Of a stretch of 64,000 nt of DNA, positions 25,262 through 34,789 are shown one piece after another. The DNA is from Hymenobacter nivis. Lineage in GTDB: Bacteria; Bacteroidota; Bacteroidia; Cytophagales; Hymenobacteraceae. The notes under the pieces were generated by a model, which saw only the letters and a program-made list of their open reading frames with translations, was not told the DNA's origin and searched no databases. The stretch lies in assembly GCF_006439025.1 (NCBI RefSeq), contig NZ_RCYZ01000014.1, forward strand, positions 1-64,000. The letters are read 5' to 3'. Both the position numbers and the translations under genes were made by a program. Numbering within the stretch: the first letter of the stretch is position 1; each line of letters starts with the position of its first letter.

Positions 25262-26824
25262 ATGTTCGCTGATTTCAATGAAGAGATTGCCCCTGAGTTT
25301 TTTAAAGCTGATATATGCATCATTGGCAGTGGCGCAGCGGCATTAGCCATACTTACCCGCTTGTATGCGACAAACCGACGAGTGATTGTGCTTGAAGCGG
25401 GCGGGGAGCAAATCACTCCTGAAAATCAGTTACTCTACGATGTCATCACGCCCTATCATCCTTTCGAAGGGGCTCGGACGGGGAGGTTTCGGGTGTTTGG
25501 CGGATCCACTACCCGCTGGGGCGGTCAGGCGCTGCCGCTTGACCGGCTGGATTTCAAGCAGCGTGGTTGGGTCTTGCACAGTGGGTGGCCTATTTCTTAC
25601 GATGCAGTAGCGACCTACTACCCCGAGGTAGACCGCTTTCTAAACGTGGAACCGGTGAGCTATTTTGCAAATGCGTGTGCCCTGTCCAACGAGGAGCCGC
25701 TGGTGGCCGACGCCCACCTAGAGCTTCGGTTTTCAAAGTGGAGCCCAACCCCTAATCTCCGCAATCAATATCGTGAGCAAATCAGTAAGTCTGGCAACGT
25801 AATGCTTGTCAAAAATGCCAGTGTTACGAACCTTCAACTAACTGATGATCAAAAAAATGTACATAGCATAACTATTAAAAATCAGGCGAATAAGACAGGT
25901 CGGGTGCACGCCAAGCAGGTGATACTGGCTTGTGGCGGAATAGAAAACGCGCGCCTGCTGCTTGCCTCTAATCAGCAGCTTGCTCATGGCATCGGTAACG
26001 CCAAAGACATTGTGGGCCGCTACCTGCAGGACCACCCAAACGCCGAAGTTGGCACGCTGCTTCCCGGCCGCCACAAGCAGCAGGCGTACTTAAACTACTT
26101 CTACGTTAAAAAAACGCGCATCCTGCCGCGGCTGTTCCTCTCGGAAGATTTTCTGGCTAAGAACCGCTTGCTGAACGTCAACGCTTACGTCCAGTACCAA
26201 TCGGCGGCAGATGATGCCTTCTCGATTGCGAAAGAGCTGTACCGCAAACAGGCTAGGGGAGAACTATCGCTGCAGGAAGCGAAGCTGGCCATGCGGCTCG
26301 TGAAGCGGTTACCGCAATTAATTGAGACGGCCAAGCAATACTATTTTCACCGGAAAGTGTACACACCCCAGGGAATTGCCAGGGTGAATGTGATGATGGA
26401 AACGCCGCCTTCCCCGGACAACCGGGTGTGCCTAAGCAGCGAACTGGACAGCTTGGGCATTCCCAAAGCCGTTATCAAGTGGCAGGTAGACCCGCTCGTG
26501 CGTCAAACCCTGCTTGCGTGCACCGGCCTGGTGAGAGAATACTTTGGCCGGGCCGGCCTTGGTGAGCTGCAACTGGATGACTGGTTGAGCCGCGATGAGT
26601 GGGCCGCTCACATCAAAGATGCGAAACATCACATTGGCACTACCCGCATGGCTAGCAACCCGGCCGAAGGGGTTGTGGACGAGAATTGCCGGGTACACGG
26701 GGTGACCAATCTGTACATCGCGGGGAGCTCCGTGTTCCCCACTAGTGGCCATTCCAACCCCACCGCTACGCTGCTGGCGCTGGCTCTGCGCTTAGCCGAC
26801 CACCTCCTCACTCTGCCCAACTAG
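25262..26824 (+). CDS. GMC-family FAD-dependent oxidoreductase, 520 aa
   Basis: The N-terminal Rossmann motif ADICIIGSGAAALAILTRL and the downstream VIVLEAGG bind FAD. GGSTTRWGGQALPLD is the flavin-linked loop, and GRYLQDHPNAEVG lies mid-protein. The C-terminal GMC_oxred_C domain carries HHIGTTRMAS and SGHSNPTATLLALALRLADHL, with the His/Asn pair that accepts the substrate proton. These enzymes oxidise an alcohol group of sugars or other polyols. Placement at the head of a polysaccharide operon, 6 bp before an aldo/keto reductase, suggests modification of a sugar precursor or glycan end, such as an oxidation/re-reduction epimerisation; that is inference. Confidence 0.88.
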   Translation: MFADFNEEIAPEFFKADICIIGSGAAALAILTRLYATNRRVIVLEAGGEQITPENQLLYDVITPYHPFEGARTGRFRVFGGSTTRWGGQALPLDRLDFKQRGWVLHSGWPISYDAVATYYPEVDRFLNVEPVSYFANACALSNEEPLVADAHLELRFSKWSPTPNLRNQYREQISKSGNVMLVKNASVTNLQLTDDQKNVHSITIKNQANKTGRVHAKQVILACGGIENARLLLASNQQLAHGIGNAKDIVGRYLQDHPNAEVGTLLPGRHKQQAYLNYFYVKKTRILPRLFLSEDFLAKNRLLNVNAYVQYQSAADDAFSIAKELYRKQARGELSLQEAKLAMRLVKRLPQLIETAKQYYFHRKVYTPQGIARVNVMMETPPSPDNRVCLSSELDSLGIPKAVIKWQVDPLVRQTLLACTGLVREYFGRAGLGELQLDDWLSRDEWAAHIKDAKHHIGTTRMASNPAEGVVDENCRVHGVTNLYIAGSSVFPTSGHSNPTATLLALALRLADHLLTLPN

Positions 26825-26830
26825 CGCATA

Positions 26831-27790
26831 ATGATTGACTTGAACCTACTGCGCACCCAGCGATTTTTGGGATTAGGCTGCTCCACCTTCGGAGGCAGCG
26901 CGGCGACCGGCGTGGCCAAGATTTCGCTGGCGAAGGCCTTCGACCAGGGCATCGTGTACTTCGACGTCGCTCGTTCCTACGGCTACGGGCAGGCTGAGGG
27001 CATTGTGGGACAGTTTGCGCAGGGCAAACGCGATAAAATGATTATTGCCAGCAAGTTCGGTATTTCGCCGCCACCTATCCCTTTTAAGTCGTTGGTACTA
27101 TGGGGAATGCGTAACATTCGAAAAGCATTGCCAGCCTCGCGGCAAACACTGGCCAAGGCCGGCGTCAACGCACTGACTAAAACGCAGTTCACTCCGCAAG
27201 CAGCTCAAAGCTCACTGCAGACCAGTCTGCGGGAGTTGAAAACCGATTATATCGACCTCTTCCTGCTTCACGAAAGCTACTATGCCGATTGCCTGCGGGA
27301 CGATATCCGCGAGGTACTGGAGAGAGCGAAGGAAAAGGGACAAATCCGGGCCTGGGGTGCAACGCTCGGTGAGCGAGGCTGCTTACAACGGCAGCTCAGC
27401 AGCTCACCCTTACTTGAGGCCGTGCAGTTTCCATTCGGGCAGGATACCACTTACGCCCAGGCGTTGGGATCCGCTACGGCCATTCCAATCGTTTACTCCG
27501 TGCTCAACTACTATAAATCGAGCGGTTTGTTGGGACGGGGTGACGTGCTGGCCGAAATCAAGGCAGATTTTCCGGGGCTGCATTTCATCAATACCCTGCC
27601 CGAGCTACTACTGTACCTCGCCTTCCACCAACTGCAGGCGGGCGTGATGCTGTCATCAATGACAACGGCCAATAATATTGACCGGAATATTTTCTTATTT
27701 ACGGAGTGTACCAGGGCCTCACCAGCCGAGATGCAAGCTGTGCAAACCCGCTTAAAGTCCGCTATGCACTTGGCGCCGGAGATGGTGTAA
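26831..27790 (+). CDS. Aldo/keto reductase, 319 aa
   Basis: The catalytic tetrad of the family can be placed: Asp and Tyr in YFDVARSYGYGQAE, Lys in MIIASKFGIS and His in IDLFLLHESY. The ELKTDYIDLFLLHES block and the late VMLSSMTTANNIDRN segment are normal for AKRs. It would use NAD(P)H to interconvert a carbonyl and alcohol in the cytosol. It starts 6 bp after the GMC oxidoreductase and is probably translated with it, so the two may work on the same sugar. It precedes the polysaccharide polymerase gene. Confidence 0.87.
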   Translation: MIDLNLLRTQRFLGLGCSTFGGSAATGVAKISLAKAFDQGIVYFDVARSYGYGQAEGIVGQFAQGKRDKMIIASKFGISPPPIPFKSLVLWGMRNIRKALPASRQTLAKAGVNALTKTQFTPQAAQSSLQTSLRELKTDYIDLFLLHESYYADCLRDDIREVLERAKEKGQIRAWGATLGERGCLQRQLSSSPLLEAVQFPFGQDTTYAQALGSATAIPIVYSVLNYYKSSGLLGRGDVLAEIKADFPGLHFINTLPELLLYLAFHQLQAGVMLSSMTTANNIDRNIFLFTECTRASPAEMQAVQTRLKSAMHLAPEMV

Positions 27791-27842
27791 CGCATCAATT
27801 AGCCTCCACGCCTAAAGCTTAGCACGGTCCCGCATCCTGCCC

Positions 27843-29162
27843 ATGAATAATAATGATCTGACCCTCTACCTAGCCGCCGGAACCTGCTTAGGTTTCGGAA
27901 TACGTTATTTATATCGAAAAAGCTTGGAGCAGTGCTTGCTCTTCATTTTGTATGGCTTGCCCGTTATGGGGCTGTTAGCCACGAAAACAAATTGGGGCGG
28001 GTTCAAAACGTTCGATGTCCTGAGTTTAGGGTGCCTCCTGTTGTTTCCCAAGGATTTCATTCAAGGGCTGTCTACATTTTCCAAGACCACAGCTATAGTC
28101 TTTCTAGTCTTCGTAGTCTCGCTTCTGTTGGGGAGTCTGGCTTCAGAATTTCCCAAAGCGTCAATGCTGGCCTTGCTTCAAGTCATCCCAGCGTTCGTGT
28201 ATTGCCGGTTCGTCGTGCTGGCTTGCGCCAAAGATCGAACCTTTTACGCGCGCATGCTACGCGCTTTGCAATTCAGCAGCCTGGTATTGTTGCTCTTTAT
28301 CGCTGTTCAGTTAGTTGTCGGCCTGTCGTTTACCTTTTACCCGATTCTCAACCAGAATACTTTCGACCCACAAAACAATACTGTCAGGTACCCGGGCTTC
28401 TTCCACGACTCACAGGCCAACGGGCAATTCCTCGCCATGACGGGCTTCTTATTTCTTTATGCCGGTCGTGGCGAGATCCAGGTGGCCAAACGGCTGCTCT
28501 ACCTGGGACTATTTCTGGTTTGCGGCGGCGGCGTGCTACTATCGGGTAGCCGGTCGGCTTTGGTGGGCTTGGTGGTGGGCTTGGTGGTGCTGTTTTTGTG
28601 CAGTGGCTGGCGCAAGCAAACCTACGCATTGGTCTTTGCACTTATTGCCGGCAGCATTTTCGCGTTGGCTAGCCCCAATTTATCGGTTTTAAACCGAACG
28701 GCCAGCATTGATGAAGATTATAAGTTTCGGCGGAGTGTGTGGCTCGAAGCCATCGATATTGCCCTTGATAACCCACTGCTGGGAATTGGCATCGGCAATT
28801 TTCAGGCTTATACGGCCATTCATAAACAGGAATTATACTTGGAAATAGACGATGAAATTGTCTATTTTGACCAGCCGGAAAATGGTTATCTAAAAATCCT
28901 GGCGGAAACAGGATTTATCGGATTTGTTTTATTTCTGTCTTTGGTGCTAGCACCAATCATTAAAGCACTCTTGGCTTTCATCAGAGGCCGACAGGATTTC
29001 AATATTGTATTCATACTGGCGGCAATCACGAGTTGGTTAGCCGCATTTAATACGGTCTATTCGCTCTTTGACAGCCGCATTACCATCATGGTTGCTACGT
29101 TACTGGCCCTACTCATTACTCATCCAACCAAACTGGCTTTACCCGATGAGCAAACTACTTGA
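27843..29162 (+). CDS. O-antigen ligase / Wzy-type polysaccharide polymerase, 439 aa
   Basis: The sequence alternates about ten to twelve hydrophobic helices with one large periplasmic loop, and contains the Wzy_C-type segment GGGVLLSGSRSALVGLVVG followed by WLEAIDIALDNPLLGIGIGN, which is characteristic of the O-antigen ligase/polymerase superfamily. It would join repeat units on the periplasmic side of the inner membrane. Ligase versus polymerase cannot be told from sequence; because it sits between a flippase and Wza/Wzc genes, polymerase is more likely. Its last codons overlap the start of the flippase gene by 17 bp. Confidence 0.85.
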   Translation: MNNNDLTLYLAAGTCLGFGIRYLYRKSLEQCLLFILYGLPVMGLLATKTNWGGFKTFDVLSLGCLLLFPKDFIQGLSTFSKTTAIVFLVFVVSLLLGSLASEFPKASMLALLQVIPAFVYCRFVVLACAKDRTFYARMLRALQFSSLVLLLFIAVQLVVGLSFTFYPILNQNTFDPQNNTVRYPGFFHDSQANGQFLAMTGFLFLYAGRGEIQVAKRLLYLGLFLVCGGGVLLSGSRSALVGLVVGLVVLFLCSGWRKQTYALVFALIAGSIFALASPNLSVLNRTASIDEDYKFRRSVWLEAIDIALDNPLLGIGIGNFQAYTAIHKQELYLEIDDEIVYFDQPENGYLKILAETGFIGFVLFLSLVLAPIIKALLAFIRGRQDFNIVFILAAITSWLAAFNTVYSLFDSRITIMVATLLALLITHPTKLALPDEQTT

Positions 29163-30609
29163 CTTACGGCAACGAATACTGCAGTCGCCACTGCTAATAA
29201 ACAGCGCTTGGGGTATTTTAGCAAATCTTCTCCAAACGGGTTTAACGAGTGCTTTTTTCGTCATACTCGCCCGTAATTTTCCAGCCAATGAGTTCGCGCA
29301 GTTTCTGATTGCCAATACTGTGTATCAACTGGTGGCTGCATTTTCCTCGATGGGACTTAGCCAATGGTTTATTCGCGATTACGCATCGTCTGAAAATAAA
29401 AACAACCTAACCGTTGAGTACTTAAAAATTCAACTTATTCTCGGGCTGATATTTTACGCGGTTAACGTAGCCGCCGCCTTTACTCTATATCCTGACGGTA
29501 CCATACGCGTGCTTAGTATAATATTGGGTTCAAACATCGTTTTTGATAATCTCATCAATGCCATAAAAAGCCTAAACATTGCCGAGTTCTTGCAAAAAAA
29601 GTCGGCCAATATTTTATTAATTGATGCGCTGCTCAAGCTTACGGTAGGCAGCCTATTATTTATCTATGCGTTGCCAATAACTGCCATTGCTACCTTGTTG
29701 GTAGTAGTTCGTGCGATTACAGTTAACGTATTTATCAGAATCGGGTCGGCTGCTAATGTCACATTAGTTGATGTATTGCGGCGCAATGTCAGCTTTGAAC
29801 ATTTACGCAATGTATTAATTGGTAATTGGTATTTCGTAGTAATTGGGAGCGTATCGGTGGTGTACTGGAGTATAGCAAATATTATCATTTCCAAAATGCT
29901 AAGCTTAGCGGATGTCGCCAATTACGAGATTTCGTTTAAGATTTTTTCAGTGATGATGTTATTGCCTATCGTTGCTTCCGGCAGTATTTTTCCACGCTTT
30001 ATTACGTTATATAAAGCGGCACAATTAAATGAACTACGCCGCTTATTTAATAATATCCAACAGGCTTACATATCGATTTCAGTGCTTATCTACGCTTTTG
30101 TTATTTCCTTTTCGCAGTTTTGGCTGCCATTTATATTCGGACGCAATTATACTGAAGCTGTTCCGTGCGTTAACCTGATGTTTCTGACCTTTTTGCTTTT
30201 TCCAACGGTTCTCCTGCAAGCCAATCTTATCGTGGCCATGAAAATGGAGAAAATGGACATGATATTCAATCTCTGCAGCCTGCTGTGCAATTTTGGGGGC
30301 TGCCTTATTGGCTTGACGCTTTACCGGTCACTGTCCGTTGTCAACTACTCCATCGCAGGCTCTTTTTTGGTTTTCCACCTTTTGCAAGATGTGCTACTGA
30401 TCAAAAAAGGTTTTTCGACGTGGTTAGCAACTGCCCGTTTCTATGCCAGCATATCAGCATTTGTATTACTGTATCAATATTCCTTGCACTATACCCGACC
30501 CTGGGTAGCCTTTTTAGTCATTAGTATGAGCATCATACTGTTTGCGTTAAGCGCACTTGTTAAATCCGGGGTGCTGAACTCAATTAAACAGCCGTTAGCT
30601 AAAGCCTAG
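29146..30609 (+). CDS. Wzx-type polysaccharide flippase (MOP superfamily), 487 aa
   Basis: About twelve to fourteen hydrophobic helices span the whole length, with the N-terminal INSAWGILANLLQTGLTSAF and ARNFPANEFAQFLIANTVYQ segments typical of the polysaccharide transporter family. It should move lipid-linked repeat units across the inner membrane. The ATG at 29146 (MSKLLDLRQRIL) is used; it overlaps the end of the polymerase gene by 17 bp, which implies translational coupling. The coding sequence is markedly AT-rich compared with the core genes to the right. Confidence 0.87.
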   Translation: MSKLLDLRQRILQSPLLINSAWGILANLLQTGLTSAFFVILARNFPANEFAQFLIANTVYQLVAAFSSMGLSQWFIRDYASSENKNNLTVEYLKIQLILGLIFYAVNVAAAFTLYPDGTIRVLSIILGSNIVFDNLINAIKSLNIAEFLQKKSANILLIDALLKLTVGSLLFIYALPITAIATLLVVVRAITVNVFIRIGSAANVTLVDVLRRNVSFEHLRNVLIGNWYFVVIGSVSVVYWSIANIIISKMLSLADVANYEISFKIFSVMMLLPIVASGSIFPRFITLYKAAQLNELRRLFNNIQQAYISISVLIYAFVISFSQFWLPFIFGRNYTEAVPCVNLMFLTFLLFPTVLLQANLIVAMKMEKMDMIFNLCSLLCNFGGCLIGLTLYRSLSVVNYSIAGSFLVFHLLQDVLLIKKGFSTWLATARFYASISAFVLLYQYSLHYTRPWVAFLVISMSIILFALSALVKSGVLNSIKQPLAKA

Positions 30610-30659
30610 CTCACAGCGCGGCGCCTACTTTGGCTTGATCCCGGGCAGCAACTACCACT

Positions 30660-31820
30660 ATGGCGCAAAGTCTACGCAAAGGTTCAAACAAGCTGGTCGC
30701 ACTGGAAGGAATCCGGGGCGCAGCTGCCGTCTACGTGGTGATTCACCACATGTTGGGTTCCACAATGCTTAAAGACGTGGCCCCCGCCTTGCTTCGGGCA
30801 CCGTTCCGATTTGGACAAGAAGCCGTCATCATTTTCTTTCTGATGTCAGGTTTTGTAATTTATTTAGCTACTTATAAAAAGCCGGAAATAACTTTTAGAG
30901 AGTATTTTTTTAAGCGCTTTTTCAGAATATATCCTGTTTTCTTAAGTACGCTGGTTATATCTCTGGTAATTTGTTTTTGGAATGCTGAAAGTCTGAGTAA
31001 AAACGATCTAGTTGATTTAATAGGTAATGTATTCATGCTGCAGGACACTGGCAGTAAACCAGGCACTTTCGTATACCCTTTCCTGCATAACCACGCCTTG
31101 TGGTCGTTATCGTACGAGTGGTGGTTCTACATGCTGTTTTTGCCTATAATGCATCGACTGGCTTTCCTGCGACGGTGTTATAAATACACTGGGCCGAGCA
31201 TTTATCCGGTAGGCGTTATTTCCCTACTAGCGTATACTACCTACCTTTTTTTTCCAAACCATATGTTGCTGATCGTCAGTTATCTGGTTCTTTGGTGGGC
31301 CGGGGTTGCGTGTGCTGAGATTTACTGCCAGGGCGAGAAATTCAGTTTCCAGGCGCTGAAGCCCGTTTACCTCTGCTTGTTGTGTATGACGGCGATAACG
31401 CTCATTCCTATGCGGGAGCTCATTATTAGCAAAGGGTCTACCCTTGACGTTAATGTTTACCCGTTCATTGACTTTCGCCACTACCTGTTCGCCGTCTTAA
31501 GCGTATTCGTTATTCAGCACAGCGCTTTGCTCAAAAACCTGAACTTATCAGCGCCGCTGCGCTGGTTTTCCTCCTTGGCCAGCGTATCGTACGCCCTTTA
31601 CTGCGTGCATTTTCCTGTTTTTCGCCTTGCTCTGCCCCGCGTGCACAACTTAGTGTTGGAATATGCGCTAAAGCTGGTAATAATTGGGTTACTCGCTTGC
31701 CTGCTGGAAATAAAATTGCAGCCGTGGTGGAACAAGTTAGCAGCGCGACTGGAGGGACCTAAAGTTGTAGTTCCTGCTGGGTGCACCGCTAGCGCACGTT
31801 CCCAAGCGAATAAAGCTTGA
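30660..31820 (+). CDS. Acyltransferase family 3 membrane protein, 386 aa
   Basis: The start KLVALEGIRGAAAVYVVIHH is the hallmark of the acyltransferase-3 (OafA/NodX) family, followed by about ten membrane helices, FLMSGFVIYL, and FFKRFFRIYPVFLS. These proteins acetylate or otherwise acylate sugars in the inner membrane using a cytosolic acyl donor. As the last gene of the rightward arm of the polysaccharide locus it probably decorates the polymer. It converges on the glycosyltransferase gene at 31867 with a 46-bp gap and no visible terminator hairpin. Confidence 0.88.
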   Translation: MAQSLRKGSNKLVALEGIRGAAAVYVVIHHMLGSTMLKDVAPALLRAPFRFGQEAVIIFFLMSGFVIYLATYKKPEITFREYFFKRFFRIYPVFLSTLVISLVICFWNAESLSKNDLVDLIGNVFMLQDTGSKPGTFVYPFLHNHALWSLSYEWWFYMLFLPIMHRLAFLRRCYKYTGPSIYPVGVISLLAYTTYLFFPNHMLLIVSYLVLWWAGVACAEIYCQGEKFSFQALKPVYLCLLCMTAITLIPMRELIISKGSTLDVNVYPFIDFRHYLFAVLSVFVIQHSALLKNLNLSAPLRWFSSLASVSYALYCVHFPVFRLALPRVHNLVLEYALKLVIIGLLACLLEIKLQPWWNKLAARLEGPKVVVPAGCTASARSQANKA

Positions 31821-31866
31821 TATTCAGAGTGCTGATGTACTCGCAGGGAAGGGCTGCACAAAGGAA

Positions 31867-32739
31867 TTACCCCCTATGAAAGACATTGTCTTCCGGCTGG
31901 CGTAACTCCTCGAATCCCCGAGCCGGCCGCCATAGTAATTTGTGCTTATAGAAGAAGTAAGCCATGCTCTTTGCATGATGCCACAGCAACACATTGATTC
32001 CCTTAGTACTGGCTCGCTGGTGGTCGTGAATGCACACGGCTTGCGAACAGTATACTACGGTGAAGCCGGCCGTCCAACACCGAAGGCACAGGTCAACATC
32101 TTCAACGTATAGAAAAAACTTTTCGTCGAATCCCCCTAATTGCTGGTAAACGCTGCGACGTAGCACCATGGCTGCCCCCAGCGCCCAATCGATAAGCTGC
32201 GTTTTGCTTTTATCGAATTCGAGCATTAAGTACTTTCGGATGTACTTGTTCGTCCACTCATCGTTGGCCCACGACAAAGTTCGTAGCGCCAGTACCTTAA
32301 GGTTGTGAAACCGCCGCACGGAGTATTGGTAAGTCAGGTCGCTGTTCAATAATTTGGGGCAGACAATGCCCACACCGGGATTGGACTCATGAAACTTAAT
32401 CATTTCATCGATGGCTCCCGGTAAGATGACCATGTCGGGGTTGCAGATGAAGAGGTACTGCCCGGAAGAAACGCTAACGCCTTGATTGTTATTGGCCGCA
32501 AAGCCCCGGACCGTGTCGTTTTGATAAATGATGACCCCTGGGTAATTAGCAGCAACATATTCCACCGAGCCATCCGTCGAGCAGTTATCTACTAGAATGA
32601 TTTCGTGCGAACGAGTAGTCTTTCCTTCACCAAGCAACGAGTTGAACAAGTTTTTCAATTTGCTCAGATGGTTCATGCCCACGATGACAATTGATAACTC
32701 AACGCTCAACTTATTTGTGACGAACGAGTTGGTTGACAT
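31867..32739 (-). CDS. Glycosyltransferase family 2 (rhamnosyltransferase-like), 290 aa
   Basis: A GT-A fold enzyme: LSIVIVGMNHLSKLKNLFNS, EIILVDNCSTDGSVEYV (nucleotide-sugar site), LFICNPDMVILPGAI (NPD in the DxD position) and the LGAAMVLRRSVYQQLGGFDE plus LYVEDVDLCLR blocks typical of WbbL-like rhamnosyltransferases. It would transfer a sugar from a nucleotide donor to the lipid-linked chain at the cytosolic membrane face. The ATG at 32739 is used; a TTG three codons earlier is possible. The gene overlaps the end of the upstream transferase subunit by 29 bp, so the pair is coupled. Confidence 0.88.
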   Translation of the reverse strand: MSTNSFVTNKLSVELSIVIVGMNHLSKLKNLFNSLLGEGKTTRSHEIILVDNCSTDGSVEYVAANYPGVIIYQNDTVRGFAANNNQGVSVSSGQYLFICNPDMVILPGAIDEMIKFHESNPGVGIVCPKLLNSDLTYQYSVRRFHNLKVLALRTLSWANDEWTNKYIRKYLMLEFDKSKTQLIDWALGAAMVLRRSVYQQLGGFDEKFFLYVEDVDLCLRCWTAGFTVVYCSQAVCIHDHQRASTKGINVLLWHHAKSMAYFFYKHKLLWRPARGFEELRQPEDNVFHRG

Positions 32740-33190
32740 AGCTTTCAAGGATGGAGGGAATTGTGGATGTCAGGGTATTCAGCTGGAATTGGTGTGCCTC
32801 CGGCTGCAATAGAACTTGCTCGAGTTGGGTCAGCTGATCAACGTGGTAGATTAGCCCTAGGCTATGTAGTTTGATTACCAGATCAGCTTGATTATTAACT
32901 GCTTCGCTGTCCTCAAGCCGACGGGGCACTACAAAAATTGGCTTGCCGAGCTTCAGCGTTTCGCTCAGCGTCCCAAAGCCCCCGTGCACGATAAAGGCAC
33001 TGGCCCGTTGGTAGTACTGCTGCATCTCGTCCCTGGACAGCCACGCTTGGTAAGCCAGATGCTGCGGCTTGAACTCCGAGCTGCCGGTTTGGGCGAAGAA
33101 TTCCAGCCCCGTGCGCTGCGCGATCTGGTCGCATTCCCGCAACAGCCGGTCAAAACCTTTATTGGCGGTACCGACGGTTACGAATATCAT
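32711..33190 (-). CDS. Glycosyltransferase catalytic subunit, PssE/Alg13-like, 159 aa
   Basis: A half-size GT-B protein: MIFVTVGTANKGFDRLLRE at the start and HGGFGTLSETLKLGKPIFVV, the glycosyltransferase-28 C-terminal donor-binding signature. Alone it lacks the acceptor domain, which is supplied by the neighbouring PssD/Alg14-like protein; such pairs work as a two-subunit enzyme at the membrane. The ATG at 33190 overlaps the stop of the partner gene by 4 bp (ATGA), which supports co-translation. Confidence 0.87.
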   Translation of the reverse strand: MIFVTVGTANKGFDRLLRECDQIAQRTGLEFFAQTGSSEFKPQHLAYQAWLSRDEMQQYYQRASAFIVHGGFGTLSETLKLGKPIFVVPRRLEDSEAVNNQADLVIKLHSLGLIYHVDQLTQLEQVLLQPEAHQFQLNTLTSTIPSILESYVNQLVRHK

Positions 33191-33651
33191 AGTAGTGGCC
33201 CTCCGTAAATCGCGCGTGGATAGTGCGTCTTCAGTTCCTGCCACTGAATGATAAATAAGTCCGCGAAGCGATAGATCAGCCTACCGGTCAGCGATGGCTG
33301 AGTAACGTTAGCCCCTGACTCGATGAACACAACCTTTTTGCCGAAAAGCTTTGTGATCAGCATAATAGATAAGGTTACATCGGCACCCGTCGAAATAATT
33401 AGGTCAGGCTTTTCTTTCGCGTACACGGCCAGCGACTGCACAAAATTTATCAACAGCAGCCATAGCCGTCGAGCCGCCCAGCCGTGCTTAGGGTGCGCCA
33501 CGTAATGCACCCGTGCGCCCCCGCCAGGAGGATGCTTTTGCCGGTACGTCACGTAAAAAAATGAATGCTGCCCCTGGCCCACCAATGTTCTGCAGGCATT
33601 CATCGCCTCCAAATAATGGCCGCCGCCGGAAAATACAATCCCTATTTTCAT
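33187..33651 (-). CDS. Glycosyltransferase membrane/acceptor subunit, PssD/Alg14-like, 154 aa
   Basis: The protein begins MKIGIVFSGGGHYLEAMNAC, the Alg14 glycine-rich start, and has KPDLIISTGADVTLSIMLI, KKVVFIESGANV and RFADLFIIQWQELKTHYP, matching PssD/Alg14. It is expected to anchor at the membrane, bind the lipid-linked acceptor and recruit the PssE-like catalytic partner encoded directly after it with a 4-bp overlap. It lies 14 bp behind the GT4 gene. Confidence 0.87.
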   Translation of the reverse strand: MKIGIVFSGGGHYLEAMNACRTLVGQGQHSFFYVTYRQKHPPGGGARVHYVAHPKHGWAARRLWLLLINFVQSLAVYAKEKPDLIISTGADVTLSIMLITKLFGKKVVFIESGANVTQPSLTGRLIYRFADLFIIQWQELKTHYPRAIYGGPLL

Positions 33652-33665
33652 GGTTCCTGCGCGAA

Positions 33666-34724
33666 TTATTTCAGCGAATTGTAAAGCTCAGCGAGCCGCT
33701 CTTTATACCTGCGCAGTTCAAAACCCTGCCCCACGCGCTGCTTGGCATTCGCCGACATTTGCTGGTAATGACGCGGGGCAGCCAGTAAGCTGGTTATGCT
33801 TTTCAAAAGCGCTGCTTCATCGCCAGGGGCCACCAGCAGGCCATTTTCGCCGGAGGTCACCACGTCGGGGATCCCGCCCACTGGGGTAGTTACCGGCACC
33901 AATCCGTAGGCCATGGCTTCGAGCAGCGCCATGGGCAAGCCTTCGTTGAAGCTGGGCAAAACAAGAATGTGCCCCTTGCGCAGGATTGAGTCCTTCTGCT
34001 CGTTGTTGATATGGCCCATTATTACCACGGCATCTGACAAACCCTTGTCGGCAACTAAGGCGCGCACGGCATCGATATCGCCCTGCCCGGCGATGTAGAG
34101 CCGGCACCGTGGGTACTGCGCTACCAAGGCCGGCAGGACATTCATGAGATTATAAAACCCTTTTCGCTCTTCAATGCGCGCTAGGTACACCAACACAATT
34201 TCCTCTCCGGATAAGGACTTGGCCACTAAATTTTTAGGCAGCTGAATAGCGTTGGGCAACAGCACCCAATTAGCGCGTGGTGCTACCGACCGGTACCATT
34301 GCTGCCAGCTGGTGGACAGTACGATGTTGGCGTCGGCCGCCGCGAATATGCTGCCCATAAGCCGTTGCTGCCAGGCTGACCGTCCATTGTAAAACAAGTG
34401 AAAATCGGCAGCGTGGTTATGCAGGATTACTTTCTTGCCAAAGAGCCGGGCCACGTAAACCATGCCCCCAGTTAGCCAGAAGTTGAGGTTAATAGCGTGA
34501 TGAATATGCACGAGGTCGGACCCGGGCAGCAGGAAAAGAAAACGTGCATACGCCAACAACCAGCCCCGCAGCTTCTTAACCGCCGGAAAGTTGTCCCCAG
34601 TCGTGTAGATGGGCCGGTAACGGACCCTCTGTTTGAGAAAGTCCGATTCCAGCAACTGCTTCATGATCGTTACCACGCCCGACCTGGAAGTATGAATGTT
34701 TTCGCCGACGAAAAGAATTTGCAT
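33666..34724 (-). CDS. Glycosyltransferase family 4, 352 aa
   Basis: A GT-B retaining enzyme with an N-terminal acceptor domain (LVHIHHAINLNFWLTGG, VILHNHAADFH) and the C-terminal donor domain: VLVYLARIEERKGFYNLMNV, CRLYIAGQGD, and the E-x7-E motif in LPSFNEGLPMALLEAMAYGL. It uses a nucleotide sugar in the cytosol to extend the polysaccharide repeat. It is part of the minus-strand polysaccharide arm between a GT2 gene and the PssD/PssE pair. Confidence 0.9.
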   Translation of the reverse strand: MQILFVGENIHTSRSGVVTIMKQLLESDFLKQRVRYRPIYTTGDNFPAVKKLRGWLLAYARFLFLLPGSDLVHIHHAINLNFWLTGGMVYVARLFGKKVILHNHAADFHLFYNGRSAWQQRLMGSIFAAADANIVLSTSWQQWYRSVAPRANWVLLPNAIQLPKNLVAKSLSGEEIVLVYLARIEERKGFYNLMNVLPALVAQYPRCRLYIAGQGDIDAVRALVADKGLSDAVVIMGHINNEQKDSILRKGHILVLPSFNEGLPMALLEAMAYGLVPVTTPVGGIPDVVTSGENGLLVAPGDEAALLKSITSLLAAPRHYQQMSANAKQRVGQGFELRRYKERLAELYNSLK

Positions 34725-34789
34725 GAATCAAGCTATGGTACCGTCCCAATGGGTGCAGCTTTGGCATTGCATCAAACTTGTTGATGGAT

